From Sulfitobacter sp. S190 (GTDB lineage: Bacteria; Pseudomonadota; Alphaproteobacteria; Rhodobacterales; Rhodobacteraceae): a stretch of DNA of 64,000 bases. This document shows, one piece after another, positions 54,626-63,508 of this stretch (the stretch's first letter is position 1; each line of letters opens with the position of its first letter). The stretch spans positions 1,054,001 to 1,118,000 of the forward strand of contig NZ_CP081120.1 of assembly GCF_025141935.1 (NCBI RefSeq). The letters are read 5' to 3'. A model generated the notes under the pieces. That model had not been told where the DNA came from. It was given only the letters and a program-made list of their open reading frames with translations, and ran no database searches. The position numbers and the translations under genes were made by a program.

Positions 54626-55870
54626 CTATTCGCGCGGATCGTCCTCGCGGCTGCGTCCCGTCAGGCGCCCCACGGTGAACGAGGTCCGCAGCGCGGCGAC
54701 AAAACGGGTGCGCCGTGTGGCAGCGCGGCCCGCCCGCATCCGGGCAATCCCGAAAACGATCAGCACCGCATGACCCGCCGCCAGCATCGCGAAGAGGGCG
54801 GTCGGACCATAGATGTCGATCAGCACCGACGCCCCGTAAGGCGCGGCGATGGCGCCCATCGCAAACCAGAACATCAGTGCCGCGGACAGTTCGACCCGTT
54901 CGTCCGACGCGGCAAAATCATGGGCGTGGGCGGCGGCCACCGAATAGATCGGATAGGTCGTCAGCCCGAACACCCCCGCCGACAGCAGGATGCCCGTGAC
55001 GCCGGTTCCGGCGGCGAACACCGTCACCGCGCAGCTGAAGATCGCCGCCACCGACAACCAGATCAGCACCTTGCGCCGGTCGTATTTGTCGGCGAGCCAG
55101 CCTACCGGAATTTGCGCCACCGCACCGCCCAGAATGAAGGCCGCCAGAAACCATGCGATCTGTCCCGCGCTCAGTCCGACTTCCTGCCCGTAGATTGGAC
55201 CGACCATGCGGAAAGAGGCGCTCGACAAGGCGGCAACCACCACGCCCGCCGCCGCCAGGGGCGATCTTTTGTACGCCAGCGCGGGTCTGAGGCGCGGGGA
55301 TTTGGGTGTTTCGGGCTGCTGGACCTTGGTCAGGGTGATCGGCAGCAGCGCGGCGCAGCAGACGATCGCAAGCATGTTGTAGGAGATGTAATCCGCAGGT
55401 GCCAGAAACCCGATCAGTGTTTGTGCGCCGAGGCTGCCGGCCATGTCCATCATGCGGTAGGTGCCCATCGCGCGGCCCCTTGTTTCGTTGGTGACCTTGG
55501 CCTGCAGCCATGCCTCGACGACCGTGAAACAGCCCGCCACGCACAGCCCCGCCCCGACACGCATCAGCGCCCAGGCATAGGGGTTGATGATCATCATATG
55601 CGCAATCAGCCCGATGCTGCCCGCAGCGGTGAAGGCCGCAAAAGCGCGGCTGTGGCCGACGCTGCCCATCAGGCGCGGCGCAAACCAGCAGCCGAGGAAA
55701 AAGCCGAAGAAATGGGCCGAGCCGAGAAAACCGATCTGCTGGCGCGAGAAGCCCAGTTCGGTGCCCGACAGCACGTCGAGCGGCCCCACACCGCCTGTCG
55801 ACAGCTGCAACAACACCACCGACAGGAAAAGCGCCGCAAAGGAGATCATCATCCGCATGTCTCCTCTCAT
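54626..55870 (-). CDS. MFS transporter
   Basis: 414 residues with about twelve membrane segments. The MFS motif loop reads [17 protein letters not shown], and [23 protein letters not shown] is typical of the YcaD/MFS-4-like branch. Located 67 bases after metG in the same direction. Substrate unknown. Confidence 0.88.
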   Translation of the reverse strand: MRGDMRMMISFAALFLSVVLLQLSTGGVGPLDVLSGTELGFSRQQIGFLGSAHFFGFFLGCWFAPRLMGSVGHSRAFAAFTAAGSIGLIAHMMIINPYAWALMRVGAGLCVAGCFTVVEAWLQAKVTNETRGRAMGTYRMMDMAGSLGAQTLIGFLAPADYISYNMLAIVCCAALLPITLTKVQQPETPKSPRLRPALAYKRSPLAAAGVVVAALSSASFRMVGPIYGQEVGLSAGQIAWFLAAFILGGAVAQIPVGWLADKYDRRKVLIWLSVAAIFSCAVTVFAAGTGVTGILLSAGVFGLTTYPIYSVAAAHAHDFAASDERVELSAALMFWFAMGAIAAPYGASVLIDIYGPTALFAMLAAGHAVLIVFGIARMRAGRAATRRTRFVAALRTSFTVGRLTGRSREDDPRE

Positions 55871-56012
55871 GCGCTTATCGGCCGATCAAACCAAGCCTGA
55901 ATGCGACCTTGGCAGGACGATTTTGGATCAGCGGGCAGCGGGTCTGCGCAATTACGCTTGCCCGTGCCACGGGTGTCTTTAGGTTGAGCGCGCGCAGGCA
56001 GGGAGACACGCG

Positions 56013-57056
56013 ATGAAGATGAACGAATTGGGCCGCACCGGAATCAAGGTGAGCGAGCTGTGTCTGGGGTCGATGACATGGGGCACCCAGACCTCCGAGG
56101 CGGGGGGCCACGCGCAGATCGACATGGCGCTTGAGGCAGGCATCAACTTTATCGACACCGCCGAAATGTATCCCGTCAACCCGATCAGCGCCGAAACCAT
56201 CGGCCGGACCGAAGAGATTATCGGCAGCTGGTTCGCCAAGACGGGCCGCAGGAGCGACGTGGTGCTGGCCACGAAACATTCGGGCGAAGGGCTGGCCGCC
56301 GTGCGCGACGGCGCCCCCATTTCGGCCGATACGATCCCCGCGACCATCGAAGGATCGCTGAAGCGGCTGCAGACGGATGTCATTGATTTGTATCAGTTTC
56401 ATTGGCCCAACAGGGGCAGCTACATGTTCCGCAAGAACTGGACCTATGACCCCACCCATCAGGACCGCGCCGAAACGATAGACAACATGCACGCCTGTCT
56501 AGAGGCGCTCAAGGCGCAGGTGGATCGCGGCACGATCCGCGCCTTTGGCATGAGCAACGAGAGCGCCTGGGGCTTGAGCCGCTGGGTCGATGCGGCGCAG
56601 GCCACCGGCGGTCCACGCTGCGCCACGGTGCAGAACGAGTATTCGCTGATGTGCCGTCTGGCCGATACCGATCTGGCCGAAACGCTGCACAATGAGGACA
56701 TCGGGATGCTGTCGTTTTCGCCGCTGGCGGCGGGGATGTTGACCGGCAAATATCAGGGCGGGGCGGTGCCCGACGGATCGCGCCTGTCGCTGAACGACAC
56801 GCTGGGCGGGCGCAAGACCGACCGCGCGTTCGAGGCGGTCGCGGCCTATCTGGCGCTGGCCGAACGACATAGCGTGGACCCTGTGCACATGGCGCTGGCG
56901 TGGACCTGTGCGCGGCCCTTCATGGCGTCGGTGATCTTTGGCGCGACCACCACCGCGCAGTTGCAGCATATTCTGGCGGGCGCCGATCTGCGTTTGTCGG
57001 ATGAGTTAATGGCCGAGATCGACACTGTTCACCGGGATCATCCGTTGCCGTATTGA
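56013..57056 (+). CDS. Aldo/keto reductase
   Basis: 347 residues. The family pattern has the catalytic Tyr region FIDTAEMYPVNPISAETIG, the STLGSMTWGTQ-like N-terminus (LCLGSMTWGTQTSEAGGHA) and the later DLYQFHWPNRGSYMF. It is close to the E. coli Tas group. NADPH-dependent carbonyl reduction is expected. Its position 33 bases ahead of the carnitine genes may be coincidental. Confidence 0.88.
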   Translation: MKMNELGRTGIKVSELCLGSMTWGTQTSEAGGHAQIDMALEAGINFIDTAEMYPVNPISAETIGRTEEIIGSWFAKTGRRSDVVLATKHSGEGLAAVRDGAPISADTIPATIEGSLKRLQTDVIDLYQFHWPNRGSYMFRKNWTYDPTHQDRAETIDNMHACLEALKAQVDRGTIRAFGMSNESAWGLSRWVDAAQATGGPRCATVQNEYSLMCRLADTDLAETLHNEDIGMLSFSPLAAGMLTGKYQGGAVPDGSRLSLNDTLGGRKTDRAFEAVAAYLALAERHSVDPVHMALAWTCARPFMASVIFGATTTAQLQHILAGADLRLSDELMAEIDTVHRDHPLPY

Positions 57057-57089
57057 TTCGATCGAGTATCTGAAAAGAAAGCAGAAAAT

Positions 57090-57998
57090 ATGCCACTGAC
57101 CATGAATCGCGAGGTTTTCATCACCTGTGCCGTCACCGGATCAGGTGCCACGCAGGACCGCAGCCACCACGTGCCGCGCTCACCCAAGCAGATCGCCGAG
57201 AGTGCCATTGCGGCGGCCAAGGCGGGGGCGGCGGTGGTGCATTGCCATGTGCGTGATCCCGAGACGGGCCAACCTAGCCGTGATTTGCAACTGTACCGTG
57301 AAGTCACCGACCGCATCCGCGACGCGGACACCGATGTGGTGCTCAATCTGACGGCGGGCATGGGCGGCGACATCGTCTTTGGTGACGTGGAGGCCCCGTT
57401 CCCGACCCGCGAGGGCACCGACATGGTGGGCGCCACCGAGCGTATGGCGCATATCGCGGAATGCCTGCCCGAAATCTGCACGCTCGACTGTGGCACGATG
57501 AACTTTGCCGAGGCCGACTATGTCATGACGAACACCCCCGGCATGCTGACCGCGATGGGGCGGATGATGACCGATCTGGGCGTGAAGCCCGAGATCGAGG
57601 CATTTGACACGGGCCATTTGTGGTATGCAAAACAACTGGTTAAGGATGGCGTGCTGGACGCGCCTGCGCTGGTGCAGCTGTGCATGGGGGTGCCATGGGG
57701 CGCGCCGGATGACCTCAATACCTTTATGGCGATGGTCAACAATGTGCCCGATGACTGGACCTTTTCGGCCTTCGGTCTGGGCCGTAACCAGATGGCCTAT
57801 GTCGCCGCATCGGTGCTGGCGGGGGGCCATGTGCGGGTGGGTCTGGAGGACAACCTGTGGCTGGAAAAAGGTGTGCTGGCGGAGAACCACCAGCTGGTCA
57901 GCAAGGCGCGCGGGATCATCGAGGGGATGGGCGCGCGGTTGATCGGGCCGCAGGACGTGCGCGACCGGCTTGGCCTGCAAAAGCGGATGCCCGCGTGA
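57090..57998 (+). CDS. BKACE-family beta-keto acid cleavage enzyme (dehydrocarnitine cleavage)
   Basis: 302 residues, DUF849/BKACE family. The zinc site VVHCHVRDPETG and the FDTGHLWYA segment are present. These enzymes condense acetyl-CoA with a beta-keto acid and cleave it. Followed within the operon by a carnitine dehydrogenase, the likely substrate is 3-dehydrocarnitine, giving betainyl-CoA and acetoacetate. The next gene starts inside its stop (GTGA). Confidence 0.88.
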   Translation: MPLTMNREVFITCAVTGSGATQDRSHHVPRSPKQIAESAIAAAKAGAAVVHCHVRDPETGQPSRDLQLYREVTDRIRDADTDVVLNLTAGMGGDIVFGDVEAPFPTREGTDMVGATERMAHIAECLPEICTLDCGTMNFAEADYVMTNTPGMLTAMGRMMTDLGVKPEIEAFDTGHLWYAKQLVKDGVLDAPALVQLCMGVPWGAPDDLNTFMAMVNNVPDDWTFSAFGLGRNQMAYVAASVLAGGHVRVGLEDNLWLEKGVLAENHQLVSKARGIIEGMGARLIGPQDVRDRLGLQKRMPA

Positions 57999-58528
57999 GA
58001 AAAGCGCCCGTGCACCGCACGTACACCGGGCGTGCACAAAGTGTATGCCGCCGCAGTGCAGCATGGGCCGCACTGGCCGTGGCGCTGGCGGGATGTGCCG
58101 CAGCACCGGTGCCCCAGGGCGATGTGCGCATCGGCCTGCGCAATCCGACCGCGCCGCTGGGCGGGGTCAGCCGGTTCGAGGTGGCGCGATTTGCGGGCGA
58201 CTGGACGACGCTGCGCTGTCTGGGGGACTGCGCGGCGCGGGTGCGTTATGTCGTGGCGACGGATGGCGTGCTGCTGCGCGAGGCGGACGGTGTGCGCACG
58301 CCCTACCGGATCAGCGCGCCGGGTGTGCTGCGCGAGGTGGGGGGCGACGCGACGCTGGTGGTGATGTGGGTCGATGAAGGCTTTCGCACCGCGGCGGTGG
58401 GCGATGCGGAGGGAACATGGGCCGCCGTGATCGACCGCGGCACCGGATCGGCGGACCGCACGGCGGCGGCCACGGAGATTTTGGATTTCAACGGCTGGGA
58501 CGTCAGCCGGATCAGGAGCGTAGAATGA
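57995..58528 (+). CDS. Lipocalin-like lipoprotein in carnitine operon
   Basis: 177 residues from a GTG at 57995, overlapping the previous stop. The lipobox LAGC follows a basic and hydrophobic leader. The mature part FEVARFAGDWTTLRCL, then LVVMWVDEGFRTAAVGDAEGTW and ILDFNGWDVSRIRS resemble a lipocalin. It ends in the start of the dehydrogenase (ATGA). A ligand-binding or scavenging role for the operon is possible. Confidence 0.7.
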   Translation: MRKAPVHRTYTGRAQSVCRRSAAWAALAVALAGCAAAPVPQGDVRIGLRNPTAPLGGVSRFEVARFAGDWTTLRCLGDCAARVRYVVATDGVLLREADGVRTPYRISAPGVLREVGGDATLVVMWVDEGFRTAAVGDAEGTWAAVIDRGTGSADRTAAATEILDFNGWDVSRIRSVE

Positions 58529-59994
58529 CACGGACGGCAGCGATCATCGGGGGCGGCGTTATCGGCGGCGGTTGGGCGGCGCGGTTTGCGCTGAACGGCT
58601 GGCGGGTGCAAGTCTTTGACCCCGACCCGCAGGCGCAGCGCAAGATCGGCGAGGTGATGGACAACGCGGCAAGATCCTTGCCCGGTCTGACGGATGTGGC
58701 GCTGCCGCCGCGCGGGCAGATCGTTTTCTGCGACACGATTGCCGACGCCGTAGCAGACGCGCGGTGGATACAGGAAAGCGTGCCGGAGCGGCTGGAGATC
58801 AAGCACGATACGTTTGCCCGGATACAAGCCGCCTGTGACAGCGATGCGGTGATCGGGTCGTCCACATCGGGGTTCAAGCCGTCGCAGTTGCAGGAGGGGG
58901 CGGCGCGCCCCGGTCAGATCATGGTCGCGCATCCGTTCAACCCAGTCTATCTGCTGCCGCTGGTGGAGCTGGTCGCGGTGGGGGCCGATCCCGCGCTGGT
59001 CGAGACCGCGAAGGGGATATTGACGTCTTTGGGGATGTATCCGCTGCATCTGAAAAAGGAAATCGACGCCCATGTGGCCGACCGCTTTCTGGAGGCGGTG
59101 TGGCGCGAGGCGCTGTGGCTGGTCAAGGACGGCATCGCCACCACCGAGGAGATCGACAACGCGATCCGCTATGGCTTTGGCATCCGCTGGGCGCAGATGG
59201 GTCTGTTCGAGACCTACCGCGTGGCGGGCGGCGAGGCGGGGATGAAGCATTTCATGGCGCAGTTCGGTCCGGCGCTGAAGTGGCCGTGGACCAAGCTGAT
59301 GGATGTGCCCGAGTTTGACGATGATCTGGTCGATCTGATCGCGGGCCAGTCCGACGCGCAATCGGGGGCCCACAGCATCCGCGCGCTGGAGCGGATCCGC
59401 GACGACAATCTGGTCACGATGATGCGCGGGTTGAAGGCCCAGAACTGGGGGGCGGGGGCGCTGATCAACACCCATGAGGCGGCGTTGCGGGCGGGCACCG
59501 TGCATGGCGCGCGCGCCGCCGATCTGCCCGCCGACCGGCTGGTCGAGACGGCGCACCGGACCGTGCCGCTGGACTGGACCGACTACAACGGCCACATGAC
59601 GGAATCGCGGTATCTGCAGGCCTTTGCCGATGCCACCGACCGGTTCATGGAGATCATCGGCTGTGATGCGGCCTATATCGCCACGGGCGGCAGTTATTTC
59701 ACCGCCGAGACCCATATTCGCCATCTCGACGAGGTGCACGCAGGCGCGGTCATCACCATTCGCACCCGTGTCATTCTGGGGGCGGGCAAAAAGATGCATC
59801 TGTTCCACGAGATGTACGAGAGCGACCGGCTGCTGGCGACGGGCGAGCATTTCCTGCTGCACGTGAGCCTCGAGACGCGCAAGCCCAGCCCGCCCGCGCC
59901 GCAGATCGAGGCGGCGCTGGAGCGGTTTGCCGAGGGCCACGCCGCGCTGCCGCTGCCGCAGGGTGTGGGCCGCGCCATCGGCGCACCGAGGTGA
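58525..59994 (+). CDS. Fused L-carnitine dehydrogenase / betainyl-CoA thioesterase
   Basis: 489 residues. The N-terminal 3-hydroxyacyl-CoA dehydrogenase-type Rossmann motif is IIGGGVIGGGWAARFALNG, and SSTSGFKPSQLQEG is the catalytic-region signature. From about residue 340, VPLDWTDYNGHMTESRYLQAF is a hotdog thioesterase. Such fusions oxidise L-carnitine to 3-dehydrocarnitine and hydrolyse betainyl-CoA, giving glycine betaine. It fits the upstream BKACE gene, which performs the intermediate step. Confidence 0.9.
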   Translation: MTRTAAIIGGGVIGGGWAARFALNGWRVQVFDPDPQAQRKIGEVMDNAARSLPGLTDVALPPRGQIVFCDTIADAVADARWIQESVPERLEIKHDTFARIQAACDSDAVIGSSTSGFKPSQLQEGAARPGQIMVAHPFNPVYLLPLVELVAVGADPALVETAKGILTSLGMYPLHLKKEIDAHVADRFLEAVWREALWLVKDGIATTEEIDNAIRYGFGIRWAQMGLFETYRVAGGEAGMKHFMAQFGPALKWPWTKLMDVPEFDDDLVDLIAGQSDAQSGAHSIRALERIRDDNLVTMMRGLKAQNWGAGALINTHEAALRAGTVHGARAADLPADRLVETAHRTVPLDWTDYNGHMTESRYLQAFADATDRFMEIIGCDAAYIATGGSYFTAETHIRHLDEVHAGAVITIRTRVILGAGKKMHLFHEMYESDRLLATGEHFLLHVSLETRKPSPPAPQIEAALERFAEGHAALPLPQGVGRAIGAPR

Positions 59995-60737
59995 GCTGTG
60001 TTCTGATCACGGCGGGCGCGTCGGGGATCGGTCGTGCGATGGGCGCGGCCTTTGCAGGCGCGGGCCATGACGTGTGGGTGACGGATGTGGACGCGCGGGC
60101 GCTGGCGGCGGTCCCGGACAGCTGGCACGCCCACCGCGTCGATGCCACGGACGAGCCCGCGATGCGCGATCTGATCGCCGCGATGCCGCAGATTGATGTG
60201 CTGTGTGCCAACGCGGGCGTTGCCGGGCCGACCGCGCCGATCGAGGCGGTGGAGCTGGCCGATTGGCGCGCCTGTGTCAGCGTCAATCTGGAGGGGGCGT
60301 TTCTGGCGGCCAAACACGCGGCCCCCAGAATGAAGGCCGCGGGGCGCGGGGCGATCGTGCTGACGTCCTCGACGGCGGGGATTTACGGGTATCCGAACCG
60401 CGCGCCCTATGCGGCGGCGAAATGGGCGGTGATCGGTCTGATGAAAACGCTGGCGATGGAGTTGGGACCGCACGGCATCCGCGCCAATGCGATCTGCCCC
60501 GGCGCGGTGGAAGGGGACCGGATGGAAGGGGTGCTGGCGCGCGAAGCGGCGGCCAAGGGCATGACCCGCGATCAGGTGTATCACGGGTACGCTGCTGGCA
60601 CGTCGATGCGCCGCTTTGTGGAGGCCGGGGACATCGCGCAGATGGCGCTTTTTCTCGGCTCGGACGCGGCGCGGATGGTGTCGGGACAGGTGATCGCGGT
60701 GGACGGGCACACCGAAAACCCCGATCCGAGGCTGTAG
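59991..60737 (+). CDS. SDR-family oxidoreductase
   Basis: 248 residues from a GTG overlapping the previous stop (GTGA). The cofactor loop is TAGASGIGRAMGAAFA, the catalytic Ser is in VLTSSTAG and the YxxxK motif is PYAAAKWAV. It is coupled to the carnitine dehydrogenase, so it probably acts on a related hydroxy compound; D-carnitine is a guess. No direct evidence for the substrate. Confidence 0.85.
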   Translation: MSCVLITAGASGIGRAMGAAFAGAGHDVWVTDVDARALAAVPDSWHAHRVDATDEPAMRDLIAAMPQIDVLCANAGVAGPTAPIEAVELADWRACVSVNLEGAFLAAKHAAPRMKAAGRGAIVLTSSTAGIYGYPNRAPYAAAKWAVIGLMKTLAMELGPHGIRANAICPGAVEGDRMEGVLAREAAAKGMTRDQVYHGYAAGTSMRRFVEAGDIAQMALFLGSDAARMVSGQVIAVDGHTENPDPRL

Positions 60738-60739
60738 CG

Positions 60740-61645
60740 GTGCTGGCACCCTGGGCCCTTGTCACGATTGCGGCGGCTGCGTTTCAGACGGTGCGGTTCA
60801 TGCTGCAAAAGGTATTGGCGAGCACAACGCTGAGCCCGGCGGGGGCGACGTTTTCGCGTTTTGTGTACTCGTGGCCGTTCATCGCGGTGTTGCTCGCGCT
60901 CTATGTGGGCGCGGGCGATGTGGCGGTGCCGGCGCTGTCGGCGGGGTTCTGGGGCTTTGGCCTGCTGGGGGCCGTGGCGCAGATACTGGCGACGGTCTGT
61001 GTGGTCGCACTTTTCAAGGAGCGCAACTTTGCGGTCGGCATCACGTTCAAGAAAACCGAGGTGATACAGACCGTTCTGGTGGGCGCTCTGTTGCTGGGCG
61101 AAGGCGTGAGTTTGCCGGGGTTCGCGGCGATCGCGCTGGGGCTTGTGGGGTTGCTGTTGTTGTCGGGCGGCAAGGAGGCGCGGGGCTTTTCGCTGCGCGA
61201 TCTGGGCAACCGGGCGGCGGGTCTGGGCATCGCGTCGGGAGTGTTGTTCGCGTTTTCCGCCGTGAGCTACCGCGGGGCGTCCCTGACGCTGGCGTCCGAT
61301 GATCCGGTGCTGCGCGCCGGTGTGACGCTGATGGCGGTGGTCACGATGCAGACGCTGTTGATGGTGGTCTGGCTGGTGCTGCGCGAAAGGGGCGAGATCG
61401 CCCGCGTCTGGGCCGCGCGGCGGGTGGCGGTGTGGATCGGGGTGACGTCGATGGGCGGGTCGTTTTGCTGGTTCGTGGCCTTCACGCTGCAGAACGCGGC
61501 CTATGTGAAGGCGCTGGGGCAGGTTGAACTGATCCTCAGCGTCGCGGCGACCACGCTGTTTTTCCGCGAAAGGATCACGGCGCGCGAGGCACTGGGCATG
61601 ACGGTACTGGCCGCATCGATCCTGTTGCTGATCGTGGTGATCTAG
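60740..61645 (+). CDS. EamA/DMT-family transporter
   Basis: 301 residues from a GTG at 60740, two bases after the SDR stop. About ten membrane segments in two repeats. The repeat signature AVGITFKKTEVIQTVLVGALLLGEG and the later YVKALGQVELILSVAATTLFFRER match EamA exporters. Tightly placed in the carnitine operon, possibly exporting or taking up a pathway compound. Confidence 0.8.
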   Translation: MLAPWALVTIAAAAFQTVRFMLQKVLASTTLSPAGATFSRFVYSWPFIAVLLALYVGAGDVAVPALSAGFWGFGLLGAVAQILATVCVVALFKERNFAVGITFKKTEVIQTVLVGALLLGEGVSLPGFAAIALGLVGLLLLSGGKEARGFSLRDLGNRAAGLGIASGVLFAFSAVSYRGASLTLASDDPVLRAGVTLMAVVTMQTLLMVVWLVLRERGEIARVWAARRVAVWIGVTSMGGSFCWFVAFTLQNAAYVKALGQVELILSVAATTLFFRERITAREALGMTVLAASILLLIVVI

Positions 61646-62349
61646 GCGGGATCCTCGTAGGGGGTCTTGTGCCCGTGCAGCCGCAGGAACAGGCTTTCTT
61701 CGTCGTTGTTGCGGAAATAGGGCACGGAGGCGGGGGCCGTCCGGTCGGCGGCGCGGGCCTCTATCTCGGCCAGCACGACTTCGGTGATGAAGGGCATATC
61801 GAAGCGCCGCGCCTCGGTCAGCGGCACCCATTGCAGATGCGACAGCTCGTCGCTGGCGGCGGCGAAATCATCGGGATCGGAGGCGATGTCATCCACATCG
61901 ACCAGAAAGAACCGCGCATCGAAACGGCGGGGCCTGCCGGGGGGCGTGAGCGCGCGGAACACGAATTGCAGCGGCGCGGCGGTGGGCAGATGACCGGTGG
62001 CGGCAAAGCTGTGCCAATCGGGGGGCGGTGCCCCCGCCCACGCGCCGGGGGTGCCGAGGATCAGGCCGGTTTCTTCCCACAGCTCGCGGATGGCGGCGAC
62101 CGATACGGCATGGGCCAGACCGGCGTCGGACCCTTCGAGCAGCCTTGCGTGACACGGCGCGGGCGTGTGTCCGGCCAGCGAGATATGGGCATCACCCGGA
62201 TCGACCGCGCCGCCGGGAAAGACGAATTTGTTGGGCATGAAGGCCGCGCGCGCCCCGCGCTGGCCCATCAGGATGCGCGGCGCGGTGTCGCGGTCGCGGA
62301 TCACGATCACCGTGGCGGCATTGCGGATGGCGGTTTTGTCGACACTCAC
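61642..62349 (-). CDS. NUDIX hydrolase
   Basis: 235 residues. The NUDIX box includes FVFPGGAVDPGD and AAIRELWEETGLI, with a long insertion between the Gly-rich part and the REL-EE part. It would hydrolyse a nucleoside diphosphate-linked compound. The 3' end overlaps the convergent transporter by 4 bases. Confidence 0.9.
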   Translation of the reverse strand: MSVDKTAIRNAATVIVIRDRDTAPRILMGQRGARAAFMPNKFVFPGGAVDPGDAHISLAGHTPAPCHARLLEGSDAGLAHAVSVAAIRELWEETGLILGTPGAWAGAPPPDWHSFAATGHLPTAAPLQFVFRALTPPGRPRRFDARFFLVDVDDIASDPDDFAAASDELSHLQWVPLTEARRFDMPFITEVVLAEIEARAADRTAPASVPYFRNNDEESLFLRLHGHKTPYEDPA

Positions 62350-62379
62350 GTGGCGGGCCCTTTGCGCAGCTGTGCGGGC

Positions 62380-62799
62380 CTAGGCCGAGCGCGCAAAGCC
62401 GCCCATTTCCTTGGCCCACTGGAAGCCGATCATCGCCCCCTTCAGTCGCGGCAAAAGGTAGAGGGACAGCGCACAGGTGCCAACCGCAAAGATCGTGAAC
62501 AGCACGATGGGTTCGGGGCGCCATTGCACAAAGACGAAGTGCAGCAGCGGTGCCATCAGGTGCCCGACCAGCAGGATCGTGAGATAGGCGGGCCCGTCGT
62601 CGGCGCGGTGGTGGTGGAATTCCTGATCGCATACGGCACAGTGGTCGTGGACCTTGAGATAGCCGAAGAGCAGCGGACCGGCGCCACAGTTGGGGCACCG
62701 GCGCCGCCAGCCCCGCAGCATGGCGGGCATGCGCGGGCGTTCGCCGCCGGTTGTGTCGTCATGTGCCGCGATGCGCGGTTGGGCGTTGCTCTGACTCAT
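62380..62799 (-). CDS. DUF983 membrane protein
   Basis: 139 residues. CPNCG and CAVCDQEFHHH form a zinc-ribbon-like N-terminus, followed by two hydrophobic segments (AYLTILLVGHLMAPLLHF and VLFTIFAVGTCALSLYLL). Matches DUF983, a family of unknown function. Upstream of the NUDIX gene on the same strand. Confidence 0.85.
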   Translation of the reverse strand: MSQSNAQPRIAAHDDTTGGERPRMPAMLRGWRRRCPNCGAGPLLFGYLKVHDHCAVCDQEFHHHRADDGPAYLTILLVGHLMAPLLHFVFVQWRPEPIVLFTIFAVGTCALSLYLLPRLKGAMIGFQWAKEMGGFARSA

Positions 62800-62995
62800 G
62801 GTCTGAATCCCTCAGGGTGCTATGGCAGACAGATGCGCCTTTTGTGCGTGAAAAGGAAGGTGGCGATTTGTCCCAACCGCGTCGGGTCGCATTTTTTTGC
62901 ACATTTGTGCGACGGAAAAGCTGCGGCGGCCCGTTCTATCCCCGATCACGGCCGCAAGAGAGGCCGCCGTGGTCCGAGCGAAACAGGAGAACACC

Positions 62996-63448
62996 ATGAT
63001 CAAGATCACCTTTACCGCCGCCGCCATCGTTGCAGGTCTGCTGGCGAGCCATGCCGATGCCCGCGAGGACAAACCCGCGCGTGCCGCGGCCATGTTCGAG
63101 CGTCTGGACGCCAACAGCGACGGCAAGCTGTCGCTGGCCGAGATCGAGGCGCGGTCGGCGGAGCGCTTTGCGCGGGCGGATGCCAACAACGACGGTGCAT
63201 TGAGCATCGAAGAGTTGCGCGCGGCGGGCGATGCGCGGCGGGCAAAGCGGGCCGACCGCATGATGCAGCGGCTCGATGCCAATGACGACGGCAGCCTGAC
63301 CCGTGCCGAGATGGAAGCGCGGCGCAATCCTGCCGAGATGCTGGCCCGGCTCGACACCGACAAGGACGGGGCGCTGAGTGCCGAGGAGTTCGCCGAGGCC
63401 CGCCAGCACCACCGCCACGGCAAAAAGGGCAAACCCGCGAGCGAATGA
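62996..63448 (+). CDS. EF-hand domain protein with signal peptide
   Basis: 150 residues from the ATG at 62996, with GGAG about 7 bases upstream. After a signal peptide (MIKITFTAAAIVAGLLASHADA), four EF-hand loops follow: DANSDGKLSLAE, DANNDGALSIEE, DANDDGSLTRAE and DTDKDGALSAEE. It probably binds Ca2+ in the periplasm. It precedes an ECF sigma factor gene. Confidence 0.9.
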   Translation: MIKITFTAAAIVAGLLASHADAREDKPARAAAMFERLDANSDGKLSLAEIEARSAERFARADANNDGALSIEELRAAGDARRAKRADRMMQRLDANDDGSLTRAEMEARRNPAEMLARLDTDKDGALSAEEFAEARQHHRHGKKGKPASE

Positions 63449-63508
63449 GCTTGGGCTTGCCCGCGCATCCTGCCACGGGCAGGGTGCGTTCATTGCCGGG
63501 AATTGCCA

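Noticed and set aside
60203..61645. A 480-codon frame covering the SDR and the EamA transporter
   Set aside because: The first 179 codons are out of frame with the SDR gene. The true transporter starts at the GTG at 60740.
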